Assembly: GCA_016649675.1 (NCBI GenBank)
Contig: JAENXG010000038.1
Coordinates: forward strand, 1-14,187
DNA from: Methyloceanibacter sp.
GTDB lineage: Bacteria > Pseudomonadota > Alphaproteobacteria > Rhizobiales > Methyloligellaceae
DNA: 14,187 nt
Direction of reading: 5' to 3'
In this document: positions 5,773-12,714 of the stretch, piece after piece
Layout: every line of letters starts with the position of its first letter
Numbering within the stretch: position 1 is the first letter of the stretch
Translations under genes and position numbers: made by a program
The notes under the pieces: model-generated
Seen by the model: only the letters and a program-made list of their open reading frames with translations
What the model was told of the DNA's origin: nothing
Database searches by the model: none

Positions 5773-7760
5773 TCGCCCTTGGGCGCGACGGGATGGCCGG
5801 TTGTTGCCGGCACATATCCCTCGACGGTCGCGCGCAGCAGGTCCTGCAGGTCGGTCTCGTCCATTCTCTGCATCGCGTCGTCGAGACGTTCCAGCGCTGT
5901 GGCGAGCTCCTCAAAGGGCACGATCGGCTCGGAGTTCTTGAAGATGCGGGGATGGCTGGTGCCGGTCGTGTTCTCGCCGATCAAGAGCTCCTCGTAGAGC
6001 TTCTCGCCGCGCCTAAGGCCCACATATTCGATGGCGATGTCGCCATCGGGGTGGCCTTCGTCGCGCACTTCGAGCCCCGACAGGCGGATCATGGTGCGGG
6101 CGAGATCGTCGATCTTCACCGGCGTCCCCATCTCGAGCACGAAGACCTCGCCGCCGGTCGCCATGGTGCCGGCCTGGATGACGAGCTGGGCGGCCTCGGG
6201 GATGGACATGAAATAGCGGATCACCTCGGGATGGGTGACGGTCACCGGGCCACCGGCCTTGATCTGGCTGCGGAAGCGCCGGACCACCGAGCCTGACGAA
6301 TCGAGCACATTGCCGAAGCGCACCATGGTGAAGATTGTGCTGCCACCGCGCTCCTGAGCGAGCGCCTGCAGGATCTGCTCGGCGAGGCGTTTGCTCGCCC
6401 CCATGATATTGGTCGGGCGGACGGCCTTGTCGGTCGACACGAGCACGAAGCGGTCGACGCCGAGCTCCTTGGCCGCCTCGGCGACGGCAAGGGTGCCGAA
6501 GGTGTTGTTCTGCAGTCCCGCGAAGGGGTTCGCCTCGACGATCGGGACATGCTTGTAGGCGGCCGCGTGGTAGATCACCTCCACCCCGAGCTCCTGAATG
6601 GTGCGCGAGATAAGCTTGCGGTCGAGCACCGACCCGAGCACCTCCACGACCGTCGTGGCGGCTGGCGCGTCCGGTTCGGCCTCTAAGCGTAGCCGGCGCT
6701 GCAGCTCCTCGATCTCCATGGAGATCTCGTAGAGGGCTACCTCCGACAGCTCGAACAGAACGAGCGTCTTCGGCCCGAGCCTGAGCAGCTGGCGGGTGAG
6801 TTCCGAGCCGATCGAGCCGCCGGCCCCGGTGATCATCAACACCTTGCCGCGCACATTGGTGGTCAACAGCTCGAGATTGGGGACCACCGGATCGCGCCCC
6901 AGGAGGTCCTCAACGTCGATCGGCCTCAGGTCGCTGACTTCCACGTGCCCCGAGGCGATCTCCTCAAGCGCTGGCAACGTTTTCACCACAACCGGGTAGG
7001 CCTCGAGCACCCGGATGGCGAGGCGCCGCTCACCGCGGAGCGCCGAAGGGGTGGCAAGCAGCACCTCCTTCACGTTCTCGTCGGTGATCACCCGCGCGAT
7101 CTTCTCGGGTCTGAGTACTTTGACGCCGTGCACCACCTGCCCGGCGAGGGAGGGATTGCTATCGATGAAGGCGACGGTCTTGTATTTGCCGGTCTCGTTC
7201 AGGGCGCGCAGTAGCTGGATGCCAATGGTCCCGGCGCCGTAGATGATGACTGGTTTTCGTTCGTCGAAGCTCACCGGCTTATGCTGAGGCGCGGCCCTGA
7301 GCAGAAGAGCGGCGGCCCATTGCCGGCTGAGGCGAATAAGACCCGCAGCGATCAGGCCATAGATCACGATCACCGAACGCGGATGGACCTTGATGCCGCT
7401 CATCAGCACGACCAGCGCCCACAGCACGGTGGCGATGATCACCGCGCTATAGATGCGGGTGGTGCCCTCAGGCCCGATGAAGCGGGTCACGAGCTTGTAG
7501 AGCCCGCGCATATAGAAGACGATGACGCCGATCACCGGGGCCGCGACCATGAGCAGGATCAGCGCGATTGTATCGGGCACGTAGAGCTGGCTCAGTCGCA
7601 GCGAATAAGCGGCCCACAACGCGACGGTCAGCACCACGAGGTCGTTGAGGATCAGTAGGGTCCGCTTGAACCAGCGAGGACGCTCGATCAGCCATACCGC
7701 AAGTTGCATTAGGGGCCACCCCGATCCGGTCTTGGGCCGGACTTTAGCAAAATCATCCAC
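5742..7760 (-). CDS. Membrane-bound nucleotide-sugar 4,6-dehydratase (WbpM/CapD family)
   Basis: The 672 residues match the full-length WbpM type. Four hydrophobic helices lie at about 35-55, 63-86, 103-121 and 129-150. A first Rossmann domain has YGAGTIG (174-180). The catalytic domain has TGAGGSIG (311-318), AAAYKHVP (399-406), and the Ser442-Met453-Lys457 triad in LVSTDKAV and NIMGASK. Met in place of the usual Tyr is the hallmark of this inverting/non-inverting dehydratase group. It converts UDP-GlcNAc to the 4-keto-6-deoxy sugar used for QuiNAc, FucNAc or bacillosamine. It is first in the minus-strand trio with WbpL-like and WbpV-like genes. An ATG at 7709 (residue 18, MQLAVWLIERP) has GGGGTGG six bases upstream and could be the true start. 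Whether the immediate use is reduction (QuiNAc) depends on the downstream SDR and is inferred. Confidence 0.93.
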   Translation of the reverse strand: MDDFAKVRPKTGSGWPLMQLAVWLIERPRWFKRTLLILNDLVVLTVALWAAYSLRLSQLYVPDTIALILLMVAAPVIGVIVFYMRGLYKLVTRFIGPEGTTRIYSAVIIATVLWALVVLMSGIKVHPRSVIVIYGLIAAGLIRLSRQWAAALLLRAAPQHKPVSFDERKPVIIYGAGTIGIQLLRALNETGKYKTVAFIDSNPSLAGQVVHGVKVLRPEKIARVITDENVKEVLLATPSALRGERRLAIRVLEAYPVVVKTLPALEEIASGHVEVSDLRPIDVEDLLGRDPVVPNLELLTTNVRGKVLMITGAGGSIGSELTRQLLRLGPKTLVLFELSEVALYEISMEIEELQRRLRLEAEPDAPAATTVVEVLGSVLDRKLISRTIQELGVEVIYHAAAYKHVPIVEANPFAGLQNNTFGTLAVAEAAKELGVDRFVLVSTDKAVRPTNIMGASKRLAEQILQALAQERGGSTIFTMVRFGNVLDSSGSVVRRFRSQIKAGGPVTVTHPEVIRYFMSIPEAAQLVIQAGTMATGGEVFVLEMGTPVKIDDLARTMIRLSGLEVRDEGHPDGDIAIEYVGLRRGEKLYEELLIGENTTGTSHPRIFKNSEPIVPFEELATALERLDDAMQRMDETDLQDLLRATVEGYVPATTGHPVAPKGEWQPVSRTLH

Positions 7761-7836
7761 GACGGGAGAGTGCGTTGCACCATAACCGAAGCATGACGCG
7801 AACGGAAGTGAGCGCGGGATTGGGGCGCAAGGCGCA

Positions 7837-7859
7837 GGAAGCGGGCACTACGCGCTTCC
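7837..7859 (-). other. Hairpin between lutC and the WbpM-like gene
   Basis: On the minus strand GGAAGCG (7859-7853) pairs with CGCTTCC (7843-7837) around a 9-base loop, 11 bases after the lutC stop. No U-tract follows (TGCGCCTTGCG), so it is not a classical terminator; it may stabilise the 3' end of the lut transcript or act with Rho. The rest of the 109-base gap shows no clear promoter for the polysaccharide genes. Confidence 0.3.
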
Positions 7860-7869
7860 GATTCATCGT

Positions 7870-8553
7870 CTAACCGAGGATCAGCACGTGGAGGCGGCGG
7901 GGGCCGTGGGCGCCCTTGACGATGGTCTGCTCGATATCCGCCGTCCGCGACGGGCCGCTGATCATATTGACGGTGCGGGGCAGCGTCCCGGGGCCGTAAA
8001 CCGCCCGCAACCGGTCCCAAGCCTCCTCATAAGAGCCGACGATGTCCCTGGCTGCGACCAGCACCATATGGGCCTCGGGCAGGAAGTTCAGGGTGGTCGG
8101 GTTATCGGCGCCCGAGACGAGGAACAAGGTGCCGGTCTCGGCTGCGGCGACCGTCGCCCGCGATAGAGAGGCTTTGTCGGTCGGCTCGGCCCGTCCGAAG
8201 ACGCGCTCAATGTCCCAGGCTTCTCGCCAGGGAAGCGCCGCGAGGACACGATCGGCCCCCATGCGTAAACGGGGCGGCAGACCGTTGGAGCCGAGATAGG
8301 AGGCAATGGCCCCGACCGCGGCCTCCTTTGTGGCGACGCGGCTCACATCGGCGCCCTGCTTCGTCAGCATGTCGGTCAGAAGCGGGACGCAATCCTCGGG
8401 GCTTTTCGGCGCCCGCGCCGGAATGGTGCCGCGCGGATGACGCTTCAGGCGGTCGGCGACCGCAGCCCGGCGATAGGCGTCGTCCTCTGTCACGCCAAGG
8501 GCGGCGCGGATGCGCGCCAAGCCCGTCGCGCGGGCCTCGTCGCGGTCGCTCAT
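7870..8553 (-). CDS. lutC: LutC/YkgG-type lactate utilisation protein C (LUD domain)
   Basis: This 227-residue protein has one LUD (DUF162) domain over about residues 55-227. Diagnostic stretches are AAETGTLFLVSG (137-148), where a Glu-Thr-Gly turn is typical, and the C-terminal SGPSRTADIEQTIVKGAHGP (199-218). It has no cysteine cluster. LutC is the small subunit of the LutABC system that oxidises L-lactate to pyruvate in the cytoplasm; its exact role in the complex is not settled. Its ATG overlaps the TGA of lutB by four bases (ATGA), so the two are translationally coupled. It is the last gene of the lutABC set, and the WbpM-like gene follows 109 bases later on the same strand. Confidence 0.92.
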   Translation of the reverse strand: MSDRDEARATGLARIRAALGVTEDDAYRRAAVADRLKRHPRGTIPARAPKSPEDCVPLLTDMLTKQGADVSRVATKEAAVGAIASYLGSNGLPPRLRMGADRVLAALPWREAWDIERVFGRAEPTDKASLSRATVAAAETGTLFLVSGADNPTTLNFLPEAHMVLVAARDIVGSYEEAWDRLRAVYGPGTLPRTVNMISGPSRTADIEQTIVKGAHGPRRLHVLILG

Positions 8554-9977
8554 TGGCGTTGGCTCCGCTCTTTTTCGGCGTAGAGCGCCTGGAAGGTCTT
8601 GCCTTGCGGGGCCGGGAAGTCCCGCGTGCCCGTCCAGGCTTTGCCGAACGGCAACCGGCTAATGCTGCCGCTTCCTCGGGCAAACCAAGCCAGAAGCGGC
8701 ACGAGCCTATTGGCGAGGGCGTGATAGAGGCGCGGACGCTTTGCAGCGAACGCCCAGGCCTTGAGCAGAAGACGCTCGCGCAGCGGCGGGTTGCCTCTGG
8801 CGAAGTCGCGCTCCCGCCACGCCCGCATCAAATCGGGCAGCGGGATCTCCATCGGGCAGACCTGCTCGCATCGGCCGCAGAAGCTCGAAGCATGGGGAAG
8901 GTCGCGCGCGTGATCGATGCCCACCAACGCCGGCGTCATCACCGCGCCCATCGGCCCGGGATAGACCGAGCCGTAAGCGTGCCCGCCGATCGCTCCATAG
9001 ACCGGGCAATGATTGAGACAGGCGCCGCAGCGGATGCAGCGGAGCATGTCGGCGAAGACGCTGCCGAGCATCTCGCTCCGCCCATTGTCGAGAAGGACGA
9101 CGTGGTATGCCTCCGGTCCGTCGGGGTCGCCGTCCCGGCGGGGCCCGGTCGCAAACGTCGTGTAGGTGGTGATCTCCTGGCCGGTGCCTGAGCGGGCGAG
9201 CAGCCGCAAGATGGCGTCGGCGTCCTCGAGCGTCGGCACGACCTTCTCGATCGAGGCGACCACGATATGGACGCGCGGCAGCGTCGAGGTCAGATCGCCG
9301 TTCCCCTCATTGGTAACGATCACCGAGGAGCCCGTCTCGGCGATCAGGAGATTGGCGCCGGTGATGCCGACATCGGCCTTCAGGAATTTCTCGCGCAGCA
9401 CCGTGCGCGCTTCCGCCACGAGGTCCTGGGCCTGGTTGAGCTTCCGCGTGGCGGGGAACTGCCGGTGCACGTGGCGGAAGTCGCGCTCGATCTCCTCCTT
9501 GTTGAGGTGGATGACGGGGGCGATGATGTGGCTTGGGGTCTCGCCCCTGATCTGCACGATATATTCGCCGAGGTCGGTCTCGACCACCTCGATGCCTGAC
9601 GCCTCGAGATGGGCATTGAGCCCGATCTCCTCCGAGATCATCGACTTGCCCTTGGTGACGAGCTTGGCTCCTTGCGCGCGGCAAAGCGTAAGCACGATGG
9701 CGCGGGCGTCGGCGGCGGTCTGGGCGAAATGCACCACGCCCCCGCTCTCGGTCACCTTGCGCTCATAGGCTTCGAGATAAAGGTCGAGATGGGAGAGCGT
9801 GTGGTCCTTCATGGCGCGGGCTTCGTCACGGAGCTTGTCGAACTCCGGGAGTTTCGCCTTCGCCGCTTCGCGCTTGACGACGAAGCCGCGCTTGACGTTC
9901 TGCAGCGCCCGCTGCAACTCCACGTCGGCAAGGGCGTGAGCGGCGTTGGACTTGAAGGACTTGCTGGAATTATCCAT
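8550..9977 (-). CDS. lutB: LutB-type iron-sulfur lactate utilisation protein B
   Basis: A 475-residue protein of normal LutB length. The LUD domain spans about 70-300, with KGKSMISEEIGL (109-120), GITGANLLIAETGS (204-217) and VTNEGNGD (221-228). Two [4Fe-4S] binding sequences follow: C314-IR-C317-GA-C320-LNH-C324-P and C367-GR-C370-EQV-C374-P. The C-terminal 100 residues contain the short DUF3390-like tail ending in FPAPQGKTFQALY. LutB is the electron-carrying core of the LutABC L-lactate oxidation complex. It starts 15 bases after the lutA stop and overlaps lutC by four bases, so lutABC is one operon. All cluster cysteines are present, so the protein looks functional. The ribosome site before the ATG is weak, consistent with coupling to lutA. 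Confidence 0.95.
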   Translation of the reverse strand: MDNSSKSFKSNAAHALADVELQRALQNVKRGFVVKREAAKAKLPEFDKLRDEARAMKDHTLSHLDLYLEAYERKVTESGGVVHFAQTAADARAIVLTLCRAQGAKLVTKGKSMISEEIGLNAHLEASGIEVVETDLGEYIVQIRGETPSHIIAPVIHLNKEEIERDFRHVHRQFPATRKLNQAQDLVAEARTVLREKFLKADVGITGANLLIAETGSSVIVTNEGNGDLTSTLPRVHIVVASIEKVVPTLEDADAILRLLARSGTGQEITTYTTFATGPRRDGDPDGPEAYHVVLLDNGRSEMLGSVFADMLRCIRCGACLNHCPVYGAIGGHAYGSVYPGPMGAVMTPALVGIDHARDLPHASSFCGRCEQVCPMEIPLPDLMRAWRERDFARGNPPLRERLLLKAWAFAAKRPRLYHALANRLVPLLAWFARGSGSISRLPFGKAWTGTRDFPAPQGKTFQALYAEKERSQRQ

Positions 9978-9992
9978 TGGCGCGCGGGCGAC

Positions 9993-10784
9993 TCAGCGCG
10001 TCTGCCGCGGGGCGGCTATTGCTGGAGCCTCGGTCATCTCGGCCAGCACCTCGGCCACGTGGCGCACCTCGACGCTTACGCGCTCGCGGGCGAGCCTGCC
10101 GGCGATGTGCATGAGGCAGCCGAGATCGGCGGCGAGCACGCAACTCGCTCCCGTGGCTTGGATGTTGCGCAGCTTGCCCTCGAGAATGGCGCCGGAGATA
10201 TCCGGATATTTGACCGAGAAGGCGCCGCCGAAGCCGCAACACACTTCGCTTTCGGCAAGCTCGACAAGGGTGAGACCGTCTACGCTCGCAAGGAGCCGCC
10301 TTGGCGCCTCGCGCACATGAAGCTCCCGCAACGAGGAGCAGGAATCGTGATAGGTGACGCTGCCGCGGAAGCTTGCATCGACATGGGTGAGGCGAAGCAC
10401 ATCGACGAGGAAGCTCGTGAGCTCGAAGGTCTTGCCGGCGAGCGCCTCGGCGCGATCGGCGAAATCGGGATCGTCGGCAAGAAGGCGCGGGTACTGGACT
10501 TTCAGCATGCCGGCGCACGAGCCGGACGGCGCCACGACATAGTCGAAGCGCTCGAAGGTCTTGACCACCTGGCGCGCGACCGAGGCGGCATCGGCCCGGT
10601 CGCCGGAATTATAGGCGGGCTGGCCGCAGCAGGTCTGCGCGCGCGGCACCTCGACCCGGGCGCCCCCCGCTTCGAGCAGCTTGATCGCGGCAAACGCCAC
10701 ATTCGGCCGGAACAGGTCGACCAGGCAGGTGACCAGGAGGCCGACCAGCGGACCTTGCTTTGAAGCTTCAGGCGCCGAATTCAT
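9993..10784 (-). CDS. lutA: LutA-type CCG-domain oxidoreductase subunit
   Basis: From the ATG at 10784 this gives 263 residues with two CCG (cysteine-rich) domains. The first has Cys20 in VTCLVDLFRPN, TCCGQPAYN (51-59) and GSC (88-90); the second has HDSC (146-149), VCCGFGGAFSVKYP (181-194) and ADLGC (219-223). Such domains bind a non-cubane iron-sulfur cluster, as in heterodisulfide reductase and GlcF, and probably hold the site that handles lactate in LutABC. A longer frame starting at 10841 would add 19 residues (beginning MLHPGSHLPP) unlike the family start, so I prefer 10784, although its ribosome site is poor. It leads the operon lutA-lutB-lutC and is divergent from the TRAP binding-protein gene, so both may share a control region of about 117 bases. 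Confidence 0.93.
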   Translation of the reverse strand: MNSAPEASKQGPLVGLLVTCLVDLFRPNVAFAAIKLLEAGGARVEVPRAQTCCGQPAYNSGDRADAASVARQVVKTFERFDYVVAPSGSCAGMLKVQYPRLLADDPDFADRAEALAGKTFELTSFLVDVLRLTHVDASFRGSVTYHDSCSSLRELHVREAPRRLLASVDGLTLVELAESEVCCGFGGAFSVKYPDISGAILEGKLRNIQATGASCVLAADLGCLMHIAGRLARERVSVEVRHVAEVLAEMTEAPAIAAPRQTR

Positions 10785-10901
10785 ATCAATTGGTCGAGCT
10801 CTTGCATCTTGTGGCGGGAGGTGGGAGCCAGGATGTAGCATCGGCGGCGCGACTCAAGAAATCGGAAATCGAGAGGCGGGGCGCGGGAGGAAGGAAGCGT
10901 G

Positions 10902-12017
10902 ATGCAGGCAAGGGCCCTGGCACTCCTTGCGCTCGTGCTGCTGCCGGCCTCGCAGAGCCTGGCGGTCGAGGCAGAGCCGGTGCGCCTCGTCACCCCGATC
11001 GTCTATGGCACGCATCTGCCGGGCCTCGGCGAGCCGGCGGCGCGTCTCGCCAAGCTGGTCAAGGAGCGCTCAGGAGGCTCGCTTGTTCTCGACCTGAAGC
11101 AGCCGGGAGACGGCACCAAGCCGCAGGACATTCTCGACAAAGTCTCGAGCGGCGGCGTCGATGCGGGCTTCGCCACGGCGAGCTTCTGGGCGGCGAAGCT
11201 CCCTGCGGCGGCGCTCTTTTCGGGGTTTCCGTTCGGCCCTGACGGCAAGGGTTATCTCGATTGGTTCGAGACCGGCAACGGCAAGACGCTCTATCAGGAG
11301 ATGTACGATCACGCGGGGCTGAAGGTCCACGTCATCCCTTGCGCCTTCGGCGGCGCCGAAGCGGGCGGCTGGTTCGCCAAGGAGATCAAGAGCAAGGACG
11401 ACATCAAGGGCCTGCGCATGCGCATTTTCGGGCTTGGCGGCCTGGTCATGTCGCAGCTCGGCGCCACCACCGTGCTCGTCCCCGGCGGGGACCTGCTCAA
11501 AGCCTTCGGCAAGGGCGACATCGACGCGGCCGAGCTTTACACGCCGGCGGTAGATCAGCAGCAAGGCCTGCAGGCCAAGGTCAAGCTCATCTATGTGCCT
11601 GGCTGGCACCAGCCCGAGACGGTGCTTGAGCTCCTCATCAACCAGGATCGCTGGAGCACGCTTAGCGATCAGCAGCGAACCCTGGTCGAGACCGCCTGCC
11701 AGGAGACGCTCCATGCGACGCTGACCGACAGCGCCCGGCTCCAGGCTGACGCCCTTGCGAGCCTTGCCGCCAAGGACAGCGTCCGCGTCGAGGCCTGGCC
11801 CGAGGACGTGCTCGCATCCTTCCGCTCGGCCTGGGCGGAGGTCGCCAAGGAAGAAGGCGAGCAGGACTATTTCTTCAAAGCCGTCCTCGACGACATCGAG
11901 AAATTCCGCGCGAAGGCTCAAGGCGCAGGCGGCCCTCAAGCCCCCGCGCCGCAAGCGTCATCGGCGCCACAAGCAACCCCCGGGCCGAAAGCGCCAGCGC
12001 CTCAAGCCACGCCCTGA
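10902..12017 (+). CDS. TRAP transporter solute-binding protein, DctP family (TakP/lactate-binding type)
   Basis: This encodes 371 residues. Residues 1 to about 21-24 are a Sec signal peptide (LALLALVLLPASQSLA), so the protein is periplasmic. The mature part has the DctP fold, with PGDGTKPQDILDKVSSGGVDAGF (68-90) as two adjoining motifs, GGWFAKEIKSKDDIKGLRMR (155-174) carrying the Arg that usually holds the substrate carboxylate, GDIDAAE (205-211) and the YVPGWHQP segment (231-238). The last pattern belongs to the TakP group, which binds 2-oxoacids or lactate. AAGGA lies 6 bases before the ATG; a GTG directly before it is also possible. Residues about 341-371 form a Pro/Ala/Gln-rich tail not usual in the family. 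No dctQ or dctM membrane gene is in the window, so the partner permease must lie elsewhere. Neighbouring lactate genes suggest a 2-hydroxyacid substrate. Confidence 0.92.
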   Translation: MQARALALLALVLLPASQSLAVEAEPVRLVTPIVYGTHLPGLGEPAARLAKLVKERSGGSLVLDLKQPGDGTKPQDILDKVSSGGVDAGFATASFWAAKLPAAALFSGFPFGPDGKGYLDWFETGNGKTLYQEMYDHAGLKVHVIPCAFGGAEAGGWFAKEIKSKDDIKGLRMRIFGLGGLVMSQLGATTVLVPGGDLLKAFGKGDIDAAELYTPAVDQQQGLQAKVKLIYVPGWHQPETVLELLINQDRWSTLSDQQRTLVETACQETLHATLTDSARLQADALASLAAKDSVRVEAWPEDVLASFRSAWAEVAKEEGEQDYFFKAVLDDIEKFRAKAQGAGGPQAPAPQASSAPQATPGPKAPAPQATP

Positions 12018-12025
12018 TGCGACAA

Positions 12026-12427
12026 TTATGGCGCGGGGTTGGTCTTTAGGAAGGCGATGATGTCGGCCCGCTGGCCCGCGTCCGCGACGCCTGGAAAGGC
12101 AAGCGCCATGGTCGAATCGGGGATCATCGCCTTGGGATTGGCGATCCATTTGTCGATGTTTTCCTCGGTCCAAACCCAGCCGTCAGCGCCGAGCTTCTTC
12201 ATGCCGGCCGAGTACATCGGATAGTCGGCGACGGTCGCCGCCTTGCGTCCGACCACGCCGTTGAGCTCCGGCCCGATCAGCGTCTTGGCGCCAGGCCCGA
12301 TCTGATGGCAAGCCGCACATACGAGGAAGGCCGCTTTGCCCTTCGTCGCATCGCCTTCGGCGAACGCGGATCCACTCATGGCCACAAGCAAAATGGCACT
12401 GAGCCCAAGCAGCCCAAACTTCCTCAT
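12026..12427 (-). CDS. Soluble class I cytochrome c (c2-like)
   Basis: A 133-residue protein with a Sec signal peptide cleaved after SAFA (residue 23) and one haem site, CAACH (37-41), with His41 as proximal ligand. The distal Met is most likely Met107 in DSTMALAFPG, since the arrangement PKAMIPDSTMALAF follows the c2 pattern; Met101 is the other candidate. GPELNGVVGRKA (52-63) and the C-terminal helix DIIAFLKT are also typical. It would carry electrons in the periplasm between dehydrogenases or bc1 and an oxidase. The ribosome site AAGGAGG before ATG is the strongest in the window, which suggests good expression. Its stop lies 8 bases from the converging TRAP-protein gene, and it is divergent from the GlcD-like oxidase gene. 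A role as electron acceptor for the neighbouring flavoprotein is possible but unproven. Confidence 0.94.
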   Translation of the reverse strand: MRKFGLLGLSAILLVAMSGSAFAEGDATKGKAAFLVCAACHQIGPGAKTLIGPELNGVVGRKAATVADYPMYSAGMKKLGADGWVWTEENIDKWIANPKAMIPDSTMALAFPGVADAGQRADIIAFLKTNPAP

Positions 12428-12502
12428 CCCGATCCTCCTTAAGGTAACGTCCGCACAGCGTTTTCCTGCTGTTTGGACGATGCGCCAGCGTTCTTCCCAG
12501 CT

Positions 12503-12522
12503 CTGTCAATTTCTATTGACTG
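12503..12522. promoter_or_regulatory. Palindrome in the cytochrome c / glcD divergent region (candidate operator)
   Basis: GTCAAT (12505-12510) and ATTGAC (12515-12520) form a perfect inverted repeat with a 4-base spacer, extended by C12503:G12522 after one mismatch. It also supplies a TTGACA-like hexamer on the minus strand and TTGACT on the plus strand, so -35 elements could overlap it, but I find no -10 hexamer at the right spacing for either. A second perfect palindrome, GGGCTAGCCC, lies at 12670-12679, 35 bases before the GlcD-like start. The binding protein is unknown. Confidence 0.35.
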
Positions 12523-12714
12523 TAGCAGAAGCCTAAACTGCCATAAAAAGAGGCCGTCTGCGACATCATAACTCGAACGACGCCTTGCGGGTTGCGGCGG
12601 CGGCGGCGCGCAAGCTCGGGGCTTCCGCCAGGGCGTATTGCCCGCCAACCGCGCGCGTGCGAAAGACTAGGGCTAGCCCATATTTGAACTGGCTAGAGGC
12701 GTTCGGAGTCAAGG

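Noticed and set aside
9609..10763. 384-residue plus-strand open frame antisense to lutA and lutB
   Set aside because: Spans two well-supported genes on the other strand, including the iron-sulfur CCG domains of lutA; no ribosome site or domain.
12007..12036. Possible shared terminator between the TRAP gene and cytochrome c
   Set aside because: The arms CCACGCC and GGCGCGG leave a mismatch and a 16-base loop inside coding ends, with no convincing U-tract on either strand.
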